From Pseudobdellovibrio sp. (GTDB lineage: Bacteria > Bdellovibrionota > Bdellovibrionia > Bdellovibrionales > Bdellovibrionaceae), in contig JANWIU010000133.1 in assembly GCA_025449725.1 (NCBI GenBank), positions 1-19,060 on the forward strand: 19,060 nucleotides of DNA. Direction: 5' to 3'. Of the stretch, positions 7,636 to 15,431 are shown piece by piece. Every line of letters starts with the position of its first letter. Position 1 is the first letter of the stretch. The notes beneath the pieces were generated by a model. The model was not told where the DNA came from, did not search any database, and saw only the letters and a list, made by a program, of their open reading frames with translations. The position numbers and the translations under genes were made by a program.

Positions 7636-8445
7636 TTAACTGCTGGCGCTGGAATAAAATCTCAGGCAGTAATTCCAGTATTTCTTCAGGAGGTAAAATA
7701 ATATAAACGGCAAAATCATGCCCCACGCCAGCATCCAATAACTGGGTGGCTCTAAAAGCATACGCGCCGGAATTGAAGCCACCATGGCAAAGGGCAGAAC
7801 AAAAATAAGAATTATGCGAACAAACCCGGAGTAAATGGCATCGGGGCGAAGGCCCAATCTAAAAAGTGAATACCAGATGTACTGTAAAAAGTCGGCTCTG
7901 GTAAAAATAATGGAAGTGCTGTTTAAGGCAAAGCGGCCGCAAAAAATTACAGACAGACCTGAAGGAATCAGAATCAAAAGCCAAAATAACTTATACCAGT
8001 TAAAGTCGGGAAGCTGTGCTAACGCCCAAATTAGCCCTGCACCGGTAATGAAGAAACATGGCAAATGTGACACTGAAATTCTTTGGGAACTCAGCATGAA
8101 CATGGAATTGATTGGCTTCATCAACAACAAATCCAGGCTTCCTTTGCGCACATTATCTGTAAAGGAAGAAAAATTCGGATCCCAAAGAATCATATAGATG
8201 GAATCCACAAATAAAACCAAAAATATAAAAACGCGCATCTGCGCGAGGTTCCAGTTTCCGATAATCGAAGTGTGGCGGTACAAAACTTCAAACAAAATAA
8301 GTTGAGTGGAGTACCATACAAACTCTGCAAAAACTAAAAACACGAAATTCAGCCGGTATTCCAGATCTGCAACCAGGCTGGCTTTAAAAAAGGCCTTATA
8401 CAAACTAAGATATTTTTTAATGACGGTGCTTAAGTTTCCGCTCAT
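7636..8445 (-). CDS. ABC-2 type transporter permease (PF06182 / COG3694-like)
   Basis: This 269-residue inner membrane protein has about six hydrophobic segments and is the second permease of a three-gene ABC transporter. The family hallmark LEYRLNF follows an amphipathic N-terminus. A conserved cytoplasmic motif GSLDLLLMKPIN (around residues 104-115) corresponds to GSINTILTRPLS in the partner permease. These paired permeases normally occur next to an ATPase of the COG4586 type, as here. The ATG at 8445 directly abuts the TAG of the upstream permease gene. The substrate of this family is generally not known; roles in exporting lipids, polysaccharides or toxic compounds have been suggested for relatives. 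The 3' end faces the lipoprotein gene at 7630 with only five bases between the two stops. Confidence 0.88.
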   Translation of the reverse strand: MSGNLSTVIKKYLSLYKAFFKASLVADLEYRLNFVFLVFAEFVWYSTQLILFEVLYRHTSIIGNWNLAQMRVFIFLVLFVDSIYMILWDPNFSSFTDNVRKGSLDLLLMKPINSMFMLSSQRISVSHLPCFFITGAGLIWALAQLPDFNWYKLFWLLILIPSGLSVIFCGRFALNSTSIIFTRADFLQYIWYSLFRLGLRPDAIYSGFVRIILIFVLPFAMVASIPARMLLEPPSYWMLAWGMILPFILFYLLKKYWNYCLRFYSSASS

Positions 8446-9264
8446 CTATGCGCCTGTTCCTGTGTATTGCTTAACACCTTTGGACCATAAAACGTAAGAA
8501 AGCAGACCGCAAAACGCCAAAGCCCAGGTCACATTGAAAAACCCATTCCATAAAAGCTGGGCATCACCACGACCGGTAAGATAGGCCAGCGGAATATAGA
8601 CACCGGAAGAAAATGGCAAAATCAATAAAACTTCCGCCAGCGCCTTTGGCATCAAATCGATGGGCACGAGTTCACCGCCCAGCAATAGCAGCGTCAGGTT
8701 TTTTAATAAAGTAAACGAGCGCACGCGGGTTAAATAAAATCCAAGTGTGGCCACAATGAAGCTCATGGTGTGAACTAACAAAACGTAGTAGATCACTAAC
8801 CCAAACATCAGCGGTAAACGGTCATAATAAACCGGTAAATCAAAGTAATAGCTGGCCGCTAAAGGCACGGTCATCGAAAATACGGTTGTGACCACTTTGT
8901 AACCCAGCGTTTGACTGAGGTAATATTCAAAAAAGCTGAGAGGTCGGGTTAATATTGTGTTAATAGACCCGCTGACCACTTCTTCTACCATCATGGATTC
9001 GTACATCCAGCTGATGGCAATACGGCCTAAAAACGGCGCCCACACCGCATAAGCCAAATAATTCTCCCGGGCGAAGCCGCCGATAAGACCGTTTTCAGCC
9101 GTTCGAAAAATAGCAAGCCACAATAGCACTTCGATTCCGACTGTTAAAACCGGCTGAATAAAAGCATCAATAATAAAATTAAATCTGTACTCGAGGTTGG
9201 TAACGATTCCCAGCTCAGCGAGTGCGAGATTCCGTCGCCAAAAAGCGATGAATGACGTCTTCAA
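8446..9264 (-). CDS. ABC-2 type transporter permease (PF06182 / COG4587-like)
   Basis: This is the first permease of the three-gene exporter, about 272 residues with roughly six membrane spans. The family motif LEYRFNF lies near residue 25 and GSINTILTRPLS in the first cytoplasmic loop. No ATG is available at the 5' end. I chose the TTG at 9264 because GAGG stands six bases before it; a TTG at 9270 directly abuts that GAGG and is too close, though it would add only two residues. The start lies about 50 bases inside the end of the ATPase gene, an unusually long overlap pointing to coupled translation and fixed stoichiometry. It should form a heterodimeric channel with the product of the gene ending at 7636. 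Confidence 0.87.
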   Translation of the reverse strand: MKTSFIAFWRRNLALAELGIVTNLEYRFNFIIDAFIQPVLTVGIEVLLWLAIFRTAENGLIGGFARENYLAYAVWAPFLGRIAISWMYESMMVEEVVSGSINTILTRPLSFFEYYLSQTLGYKVVTTVFSMTVPLAASYYFDLPVYYDRLPLMFGLVIYYVLLVHTMSFIVATLGFYLTRVRSFTLLKNLTLLLLGGELVPIDLMPKALAEVLLILPFSSGVYIPLAYLTGRGDAQLLWNGFFNVTWALAFCGLLSYVLWSKGVKQYTGTGA

Positions 9265-10156
9265 AATCAACCTCTTCTACTTTTAAATCGACAACTTCTC
9301 CGGCATGAGCCAATTCAGACAAAATTTTGGGAAGCTCTTGCGAATTATAAACTATTTCTTTTTCTTCGGCGGAATTCTTCAAGCGGTAAACGAGTTTCTT
9401 TTTTAAATCTGTTGTCGAGATAAAGTGATCAACGCTTCCGTCATAGACGATTTGCCCCTGCGAAATCAAAAGTAGCTGATCCGCTAAATGTGTAATGTCG
9501 TCCATGTAATGTGAAGTTAAAATAATAGCGGGCTTGTGATCTTTTACATACTGTTCAAGGAAGCTGCGAATGGTAGTCTGTGCGACGATATCTAAACCGA
9601 TGGTCGGTTCATCTAAAAATAATACTTTCGGGTTATGCAATAACGATCCGATAATTTCCATCTTCATTCGTTCGCCAAGACTTAAACGGCGTAACTGCGT
9701 ATCCAAAACATGAGAACACTGTAAAAGCTCTGCAAGATCGTTAACGGTTTTTGCAGAGGCTTTGCTGTCTAAATCATAAATTTTTGTAAGTAAGGAATAG
9801 CTGTCTCTAGGCGTGATATCCCACCACAACTGGTTTTTTTGTCCTAATAGAATACTGATTTGTTTTAGAAATTCAGTTTCACGCTCCCACGGACGGTAAC
9901 CCAAAACTTTTGCTTCACCGCTGGACGGATAAATTAAACCGGACAAAATTTTTAATAAGGTTGTTTTTCCTGCGCCGTTAGACCCGACAAGCCCCACGAT
10001 TTTTCCTGGCTCTACTCGGATTGATGCGCCTTTGAGAGCCGTCTTTTCGGTATACTGTCGGTTGTAAAAACCTTTGAAAGAGTTTAGCAGGCCTTCTTTT
10101 TTAGAATACGTTTTATAAACGCGGCCCAGGTTTTCAGTTTCAATTGCGTAACTCAT
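9215..10156 (-). CDS. ABC transporter ATP-binding protein (COG4586-like)
   Basis: This 313-residue cytosolic ATPase powers the two adjacent permeases. Visible motifs are Walker A GSNGAGKTT (residues 58-66), a Q-loop region at GQKNQLWWD (105-113), the signature LSLGERMK (158-165), Walker B VLFLDEPT (178-185) and the switch His in TSHYMDD (216). An N-terminal insert between strand 1 and the Walker A (SKKEGLLNSFKGFYNRQYTEK) and the GQKNQLWWD block are typical of the COG4586 group, which travels with PF06182 permeases. The last 70 residues form the usual accessory tail. The start at ATG 10156 has only a weak AGAGA upstream. The 52-base gap before it holds a nine-base direct repeat that might be regulatory. 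Confidence 0.93.
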   Translation of the reverse strand: MSYAIETENLGRVYKTYSKKEGLLNSFKGFYNRQYTEKTALKGASIRVEPGKIVGLVGSNGAGKTTLLKILSGLIYPSSGEAKVLGYRPWERETEFLKQISILLGQKNQLWWDITPRDSYSLLTKIYDLDSKASAKTVNDLAELLQCSHVLDTQLRRLSLGERMKMEIIGSLLHNPKVLFLDEPTIGLDIVAQTTIRSFLEQYVKDHKPAIILTSHYMDDITHLADQLLLISQGQIVYDGSVDHFISTTDLKKKLVYRLKNSAEEKEIVYNSQELPKILSELAHAGEVVDLKVEEVDFEDVIHRFLATESRTR

Positions 10157-10167
10157 ATTGACAATCT

Positions 10168-10188
10168 CTGCTTAAGGCACTGCTTAAG
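10168..10188 (-). repeat. Nine-base direct repeat ahead of the ABC transporter genes
   Basis: CTGCTTAAG occurs at 10168-10176 and again at 10180-10188 (plus strand), three bases apart with a period of 12. Each copy contains the palindrome CTTAAG. The pair lies in the short gap between the esterase stop and the ATPase start, 12-32 bases before the ATPase ATG, where it could serve as an operator or affect translation. Function is inferred from position only. Confidence 0.4.
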
Positions 10189-10208
10189 TCTTTGGACAAA
10201 ATGTCCGG

Positions 10209-10865
10209 CTAAAGTCTTTCTGCAATATAGCTTTTCATTTTTTCTATGACTTGCATAGGAATTTCATGACCGCCTCTGAAAGAAACGAATTGAGTTTTTA
10301 TTCCATTTTCTTCAAAGAACTGTTGAAGCTTTATGCTGCCTTTGTGGGGAAGAACCTGGTCGGCTTCACCGTGAGATATAAAAACCTGGCTTCCTTTTCG
10401 ATTGGCAACAGACTTGGCCCATTCTGGCTTAGTTAAAAGGGTTCCCGATAGGCAAATGAGGCCAGCCGGGGATTCCGGCGCTTCCAGAAAAACTTCTGTG
10501 GCCAGCATTGCCCCTTGGGAAAATCCGCCAAGAATCACATTCTTCCAATCAAACTTCATAGAGTTCATCATTTTAAAAACTTTTTCGCGCTGACCGGTCA
10601 GTTCAGGTGGGCGTCTTTCTGTCCAGTCGCCGTCAAGCTCACTCATCTTGATGGACCACCAGGCGCGGCCTGTCCAGCCGCCGCCGATATCAACACTGAG
10701 AGGCCCGTTAGGAAAAAGCCAGTTGCAAGGTTTCTTGAACTGAAATAAATCCACCAGTCCCGCTAAATCATTGGCATCGGCTCCGAAACCATGAAATAAA
10801 ATAACCCATTTTGCGTCCGGGTCGTTGTAATTTTCAATCGCCTGAAGTGGCCCTGCTTGTCTCAT
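10209..10865 (-). CDS. Alpha/beta-hydrolase of the phospholipase/carboxylesterase family (PF02230)
   Basis: The 218-residue product is a cytosolic serine esterase, with no signal peptide. The oxyanion region HGFGADANDL (residues 25-34) is followed by FPNGP and the family's GGGWTGRAWW stretch. The nucleophile elbow is GFSQG with Ser116, and the triad is completed by Asp169 (SHGEADQVLP) and His200 (GGHEIP). This set is diagnostic of the YpfH/acyl-protein-thioesterase-like carboxylesterases, which hydrolyse short-chain carboxylic esters and sometimes lysophospholipids; the real substrate cannot be read from sequence. The ATG at 10865 has AAGGA six bases upstream. It is transcribed divergently from murE and is probably the first gene of an operon with the ABC transporter, 52 bases downstream. 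Confidence 0.92.
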   Translation of the reverse strand: MRQAGPLQAIENYNDPDAKWVILFHGFGADANDLAGLVDLFQFKKPCNWLFPNGPLSVDIGGGWTGRAWWSIKMSELDGDWTERRPPELTGQREKVFKMMNSMKFDWKNVILGGFSQGAMLATEVFLEAPESPAGLICLSGTLLTKPEWAKSVANRKGSQVFISHGEADQVLPHKGSIKLQQFFEENGIKTQFVSFRGGHEIPMQVIEKMKSYIAERL

Positions 10866-10882
10866 AGATTCCTTGTAAACTT

Positions 10883-10902
10883 TAGCTTCAAATACTAAGC
10901 TA
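10883..10902. promoter_or_regulatory. Inverted repeat in the esterase/murE divergent gap
   Basis: TAGCTT (10883-10888) and AAGCTA (10897-10902) form a perfect six-base inverted repeat with an eight-base spacer. It occupies the middle of the 44-base gap between two divergent starts, so both promoters must overlap it or lie within the opposite gene. A repressor operator or 5' UTR hairpin are both possible. No convincing -35/-10 pair could be placed. Confidence 0.3.
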
Positions 10903-10909
10903 TAAAACC

Positions 10910-12415
10910 ATGAAACTGAATCAGTTATTTTCGTTTTTTGACACCTCCGGCGCTCGTCCTGACGGCGGAAATTTCTTTGAAAGAGAAGTGACAGGGATTT
11001 GTTTTGACACCCGAAAAGTAACCCCGGATTCGGTTTTTGTGGCTATTAAAGGCAGCGACAACGACGGCCATAACTATCTGGCGCAGGCCGCTAGTGCAGG
11101 AGCCATTGCCCTGGTTGTTGAAAATAAAAGCAATGTTCCAAGTGACTATCCCTATTTGGTAGTCGAACTCAGTGATACTCGCGCGGCTTTGGATATGCTG
11201 GCTTCACGGTTTTATAATTATCCTTCTCATGAATTATTTTGTTTTGGAGTTACCGGTACCAATGGAAAAACTTCGATCACCTATATCCTTGAGCACATTC
11301 TCAATTATCATAATAAAAAAACAGGGGTGATCGGCACGGTCAATCACCGGGTTGGCCAAAAAATTTGGCCAACTGAAATGACAACACCTGATCCGGTCAC
11401 GTTACAGTCGCGATTACGTGACTTCGTGAGTGAAGGAGCAGTGGCCTCTGCCATAGAAGTGTCGTCGCATGCTTTAGATCAGAGCCGTGTTAAGAGTGTA
11501 AACTTCAATACGGTGATTTTTACGAACTTAACTTTGGATCATCTTGATTATCACAAGACGATGCAAAGCTATTTCGAAGCGAAGCAAAAACTTTTTACGG
11601 ATATGATGTGGTTGACTCACAAAAGCCCGAAATTTGCTGTCATTAACGTCGATGATTCTTACGGCCGCCGCTTAAAAGTTGCAGAAGACGTAATTGCATG
11701 GACTTACGGTCAGCGTGAATCAGATTTTCAGTTTAAAATTTTGAATATGAATTTTTCTGACACTGAAATTGAAGTAAAGACAGAAGTGGAAACCATTCGT
11801 GCTCTTTTGCCGGTGTCAGGCCGCCATACTATCTACAATATCGTAGCCAGTGCGGTTGGGGCGATGTCTTTTGGAATCAGCTTAGAGCAAAGTCTTGAGG
11901 CGATGAGGCACTTTGCTGGTGTGCCGGGGCGACTGCAAAAGGTCAATTCTAATTCAGAAAAAATTGTTTTTGTTGATTACGCCCACACGCCGGACGCGCT
12001 GGAGAATGTGTTAAACTCGATTTCTCAGGTCCGAAGTGAATCAAAACTGCAGAGCAAAATTTTTACCGTTTTTGGTTGCGGCGGAGACCGTGATAAGTCG
12101 AAGCGGCCACTGATGGCCAGGATCGCGGCCAAACTCAGCGACTATGTTGTTGTAACTTCGGATAACCCGCGGACTGAAAACCCACAGTCCATTGTTGATG
12201 AAATTTGTGCCGGATTTAATGAAGGCCAGAAGAATTTCGAAAAAGTAGTCGACCGCGAACAGGCAATTGCAGCCATACTGAAAAAAGCTAATCCGGGAGA
12301 TGTTGTTTTGATCGCCGGTAAAGGTCACGAGGACTATCAAATTATCGGAACAGAAAAAAAACACTTTAGTGATTTTGATGTTGCGAGAAAATATTTGAAT
12401 CAGGAGCATTCATGA
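10910..12415 (+). CDS. murE: UDP-MurNAc-tripeptide synthetase, meso-diaminopimelate-adding
   Basis: MurE adds the third stem-peptide residue to UDP-MurNAc-L-Ala-D-Glu in the cytosol. The 501-residue protein shows the Mur ligase order: N-terminal UDP-binding domain (FDTRKV, FVAIKG), the ATP loop GVTGTNGKTS (residues 113-122), the central block HALDQ/TNLTLDHLDYH with the lysine expected to be carbamylated in YFEAKQKLF (Lys225), and the C-terminal domain with FGCGGDRDKSKRP. The motif DNPR at 418-421 is the established marker for meso-diaminopimelate specificity over lysine. No good Shine-Dalgarno site precedes the ATG at 10910. It overlaps murF by ATGA. The genes usually upstream in a dcw cluster (ftsL, ftsI) are absent; a divergent esterase gene stands there instead. 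Confidence 0.97.
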   Translation: MKLNQLFSFFDTSGARPDGGNFFEREVTGICFDTRKVTPDSVFVAIKGSDNDGHNYLAQAASAGAIALVVENKSNVPSDYPYLVVELSDTRAALDMLASRFYNYPSHELFCFGVTGTNGKTSITYILEHILNYHNKKTGVIGTVNHRVGQKIWPTEMTTPDPVTLQSRLRDFVSEGAVASAIEVSSHALDQSRVKSVNFNTVIFTNLTLDHLDYHKTMQSYFEAKQKLFTDMMWLTHKSPKFAVINVDDSYGRRLKVAEDVIAWTYGQRESDFQFKILNMNFSDTEIEVKTEVETIRALLPVSGRHTIYNIVASAVGAMSFGISLEQSLEAMRHFAGVPGRLQKVNSNSEKIVFVDYAHTPDALENVLNSISQVRSESKLQSKIFTVFGCGGDRDKSKRPLMARIAAKLSDYVVVTSDNPRTENPQSIVDEICAGFNEGQKNFEKVVDREQAIAAILKKANPGDVVLIAGKGHEDYQIIGTEKKHFSDFDVARKYLNQEHS

Positions 12416-13827
12416 AATGGAATATAAATCAGATTGCACAATGGACTGACGCAAAAATTATTTCACAGATTAAATCCGAATTTTCCGAAGTAGGGACTGA
12501 TACACGAAAAGATCTAAGCGAACAGGTTTTCGTCGCTTTAAAGGGCGACGCCTATGATGCCCATGATTTTTTGGACCAAGCAACGGACCAGGGTGCGGGG
12601 CTTTTACTGGTTCACAGACTTCCGGAAAAATTCGAATCCTTAAAATCCAAAGTCAGTATTCTTTTGGTTGAAGATACGTTAAAGGCGCTGCAGGCGTTTT
12701 CTCACGGGTACCGGGAATCTTTAAAAACAAAAATCATCGGTATCACAGGATCGAACGGTAAAACGACTACAAAAGAGTTTACGGCTCAGATTCTGAGTCA
12801 GTACCATAAAACACACTACAGCCAGGGGAGTTTTAACAATCACTGGGGTGTTCCTTTAACGTTACTGAGCATTCCTTTAGGAACGGAATTCGCTGTTGTT
12901 GAAATGGGAATGAACCACGCCGGTGAAATCACAGAGTTGGTCAAGATCGCAAATCCTGACATTGTTGTTTGCACGATGGTGGGGTCAGCTCATATTGAAT
13001 TCTTCGGTACACGCAAAAAGATTGCTGAAGCCAAAAGTGAAATCTACATGGAGTCCCGCCCTGACACGATTCGCATTTTCAATCAGGATCAGGAATTAAC
13101 CTTTGATATGATGTATCCGGTAGCTAAAAAATATCCGGACTCTCGCATGTTGAGTTTTTCCGATTCTAACGATAAAGCCGATGTGCATTTTAAAATTGTA
13201 GAACTGAAAATGAAAGAAATGAAGATTGCCGGGGTTATCGCCGATGTGCGCGGATCCGCAGTGGTCCCTGTTTTCGGAAAGCAAAATTTAATCAACTTAA
13301 TGGCGGCCGCAAATATTGCTTATGCCTGCAAAGTTACTCCGGATAACATCTGGAAAGCGCTTCCGAACTGTAAAACGGCGTGGGGCCGCAACCAATTTAT
13401 TGAAACCCATACTCACGCAGAAATTCTTTTTGACGGTTACAATTCAAATCCCGACAGTATGAAGGCATTGCTGGAAAATATTCCGTTACTTCAAACAAGC
13501 GGTAAAAAAATCGGCGTCTTCGGGCAAATGAAAGAACAAGGCAGCGTTTCCCAAACTGTTCACGCCGAAATCGGGCAGTTGGCAGGAAGCGCCGGGTTTT
13601 CACAGATCTACTTTACCGGCGAAGACCATTCTTCATTTAACGAGGGCTTAAAGGCTTCAGGCTTTAGTGGCGATGCGCTGATTGCAGCTGATTTTACCCC
13701 GGAACTGGGGCAAAAACTTGAAGGCAGCATAAAAGCCGGCGACATCATTGTTGTAAAAGGTTCCAGAGGCGCAAAAATGGAGCGTTTTATTCCATTTTGC
13801 CATCCCATCAACTGGTCGGCAAAATAG
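12412..13827 (+). CDS. murF: UDP-MurNAc-tripeptide:D-Ala-D-Ala ligase
   Basis: MurF adds D-Ala-D-Ala to complete the cytosolic pentapeptide precursor. The 471-residue product has the N-terminal recognition region (DTRKDLSEQVFVALKG), the ATP loop GITGSNGKTTTKEF (GSNGKT at 113-118), FNNHWGVPLT and EMGMNHAGEI, and the C-terminal DGYNSNPDSM block, all characteristic of MurF and not of the other Mur ligases. AGGAG stands six bases before the ATG at 12412, and the start overlaps the murE stop by four bases, so the pair forms an operon. The next gene of a standard dcw cluster, mraY, is displaced more than 2 kb downstream by three unrelated genes. Confidence 0.97.
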   Translation: MKWNINQIAQWTDAKIISQIKSEFSEVGTDTRKDLSEQVFVALKGDAYDAHDFLDQATDQGAGLLLVHRLPEKFESLKSKVSILLVEDTLKALQAFSHGYRESLKTKIIGITGSNGKTTTKEFTAQILSQYHKTHYSQGSFNNHWGVPLTLLSIPLGTEFAVVEMGMNHAGEITELVKIANPDIVVCTMVGSAHIEFFGTRKKIAEAKSEIYMESRPDTIRIFNQDQELTFDMMYPVAKKYPDSRMLSFSDSNDKADVHFKIVELKMKEMKIAGVIADVRGSAVVPVFGKQNLINLMAAANIAYACKVTPDNIWKALPNCKTAWGRNQFIETHTHAEILFDGYNSNPDSMKALLENIPLLQTSGKKIGVFGQMKEQGSVSQTVHAEIGQLAGSAGFSQIYFTGEDHSSFNEGLKASGFSGDALIAADFTPELGQKLEGSIKAGDIIVVKGSRGAKMERFIPFCHPINWSAK

Positions 13828-13897
13828 GGGCCGTTATATTTGCCTTAACGTTCGCTTTTTAGTGGAAACGGCCGTCGTTTTATGGAAATATTCAGCC

Positions 13898-14635
13898 ATG
13901 CTTAGAGGGGTCGTTTTCAGTTTTTTCTTATCTTTATTCGTGTCGTCAGCTTTGCTGGCTGCTCCGGCTCCGCGCCCGGTTCATCCAAGAGCTGAAGAAT
14001 ACCGTTGGCTATATGAATCCCTTTTTGCCGATACGGACCTTAATTTATTTCCTTCTGAATCTTTTATTTCATTTTTTGTTCACTTGTACGATTCGGATGA
14101 ATTTATGCCGTCACCTGAACTTATAAGCGCCGATAAGCTGCGCCAGGTTTCGCGAATTACGGGTACGATGGGCTACGTAAATGGCGTTATTAAAAAACGC
14201 TACATATACGATATAGAAACTTCGTCAGAAATTGTTTTTCATGTGCGAGTTCATTTTAAAGATCCTGTGGGCGAAGATGTTGAAAACTTCCGAAGAAAAG
14301 TTGCAGCAGCGCAAAACATTTGGAACGCATCAAAAGTTGTAACGAATTTTTCTTACCGCTTTGAATTTGAAGTGGTCAGTAGTGCAGAAGAGGCCCATTA
14401 TTCGGTTAATGTAATGGATAAGACGCGTGGCCCGTATGATATGAACTGGGGCCGTGACTGGTCGCCAACGACAATCGCTCACGAACTTGGTCATATGATG
14501 GGTATTGCTGATGAGTATCAAACACTGTCGGGCTTTCAGGACTGTTTAAAGACATCTTTAATGTGTTCCTCATCTAACGGAAAGCTGATGGCACACCATT
14601 ACTATTTTATTTTGCGACGTCTGGTTGTTCGCTAA
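13898..14635 (+). CDS. Secreted metzincin-like zinc metalloprotease
   Basis: The 245-residue product has a signal peptide (MLRGVVFSFFLSLFVSSALLA, cut near LLA-APA), so it is exported. Its catalytic signature is HELGHMMGIADEY: His195, Glu196, His199 and Asp205 fit the metzincin pattern HExxHxxGxxD, in which Asp replaces the usual third His ligand, as in snapalysin-type enzymes. A methionine 17 residues on (Met222, in SLMC) is placed to form the Met-turn, and Cys216 and Cys223 may form a disulfide. I chose the ATG at 13898 over a GTG at 13862 because it gives an ideal signal peptide. The family beyond metzincin-like is not recognised. Substrate is unknown; a predator or scavenger could use it on prey or envelope protein. 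Confidence 0.82.
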   Translation: MLRGVVFSFFLSLFVSSALLAAPAPRPVHPRAEEYRWLYESLFADTDLNLFPSESFISFFVHLYDSDEFMPSPELISADKLRQVSRITGTMGYVNGVIKKRYIYDIETSSEIVFHVRVHFKDPVGEDVENFRRKVAAAQNIWNASKVVTNFSYRFEFEVVSSAEEAHYSVNVMDKTRGPYDMNWGRDWSPTTIAHELGHMMGIADEYQTLSGFQDCLKTSLMCSSSNGKLMAHHYYFILRRLVVR

Positions 14636-14664
14636 AGTTAAATACAAAGATAACTTTTCCCGGC

Positions 14665-14675
14665 GTGAAATTCAC
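14665..14675. promoter_or_regulatory. Short palindrome upstream of the response regulator gene
   Basis: GTGAA-A-TTCAC is a perfect five-base inverted repeat with one central base, 53 bases before the ATG of the response regulator. A TAAAAT box follows at 14689-14694 and could be a -10 element, although no matching -35 is seen. It is a plausible site for autoregulation by a homodimeric regulator, but 11 bases of symmetry may be chance. Confidence 0.2.
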
Positions 14676-14728
14676 TGGCATTATCTACTAAAATATGTTT
14701 AATTTAAATCCGGAATTACTGAACATTA

Positions 14729-15427
14729 ATGAATAAAAAAAAGCTTCTGATTTTAGATGATGATAAAAGGATTTGCGAACTGTTGGAGCGCGGTTTAGCA
14801 AGCGATTTCGATGTTACGACCACGCAAGAAAGTGCTGAAGCTTACAAACTTGCGACCGAAAGTACTCCGGACATTTTATTACTCGATATTTTTTTAAAAG
14901 ACGGTAATGGAATCGAGCTTTGCGCCAGTTTAAGAAAGAATCCAAAGACAAAAAAGCTTCCGATTCTTATATTCACAGGAGATGGCTCTATAGAAAGAAT
15001 GCTGGAAACCTACGAAGTTGGTGCGGACGATTATCTTGAAAAGCCTATTGATCTGCTCGTTATCAGGGCCCGTCTGAAAGCCCGTATTATGCGTTCAGAA
15101 GAAATGGCTAAGTCGAACACTATGATAGAAGGTGAATTTAAGCTTCACCCAGATAGCCTTGAAGTTGAATATAAAGGCGAGTTCAGACGCTTGAGTCTTA
15201 TAGAATTTGATTTGTTGGCCTTATTTTTCACACACTTTAATCAAAAAATTTCCCGTGAAGACATTTTGAAATCCGTTTGGAAAAACGTACTTGTCAGTGA
15301 ACGTACGGTGGATGTTCACATCAGTTCACTTAGAAAAAAATTAAAAGGATTCAACCTTTCGATCAGATCACTCTATGGAAACGGCTACCTGATGCGGAAT
15401 GATCAGGGCGAAAAAGAACAAGGATAA
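14729..15427 (+). CDS. OmpR/PhoB-family two-component response regulator
   Basis: The 232-residue protein has an N-terminal receiver domain and a C-terminal winged-helix DNA-binding domain. The acidic pocket is DDD at residues 10-12, the phosphoacceptor is Asp53 (LLLDIFLKDG), and the conserved Thr83 (IFTGDG) and Lys105 (LEKP) are present, so phosphorelay should be functional. The effector domain (about 132-225) has LSLIEFDLLALF, the recognition-helix block SERTVDVHISSLRKKL and the terminal wing YGNGYLM. No histidine kinase is encoded beside it, so it is an orphan within this window. Its targets are unknown; the adjacent secreted protease and cell wall genes are possible. The start has no strong Shine-Dalgarno site but is the only ATG giving a standard receiver. 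Confidence 0.93.
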   Translation: MNKKKLLILDDDKRICELLERGLASDFDVTTTQESAEAYKLATESTPDILLLDIFLKDGNGIELCASLRKNPKTKKLPILIFTGDGSIERMLETYEVGADDYLEKPIDLLVIRARLKARIMRSEEMAKSNTMIEGEFKLHPDSLEVEYKGEFRRLSLIEFDLLALFFTHFNQKISREDILKSVWKNVLVSERTVDVHISSLRKKLKGFNLSIRSLYGNGYLMRNDQGEKEQG

Positions 15428-15431
15428 AATT

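Noticed and set aside
7835..8197. 120-residue plus-strand open frame opposite the permease gene
   Set aside because: It has no motif or signal and lies entirely antisense to a well-recognised membrane protein gene.
10873..10906. TTGTAA ... TATAAA as a sigma-70 promoter for murE
   Set aside because: With correct spacing the -10 matches poorly; the good TATAAA at 10901-10906 is so close to the ATG that transcription would start after it.
12041..12409. 122-residue minus-strand open frame within murE
   Set aside because: It is antisense to the conserved C-terminal domain of murE and has no recognisable protein features.
13818..13873. Inverted repeats after murF (GGCAAA/TTTGCC and GGCCGTT/AACGGCC) as a terminator
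   Set aside because: Loops are 15 and 31 bases, stems are short, and the nearby CGCTTTTT is not adjacent to either stem. Termination here is possible but not supported.
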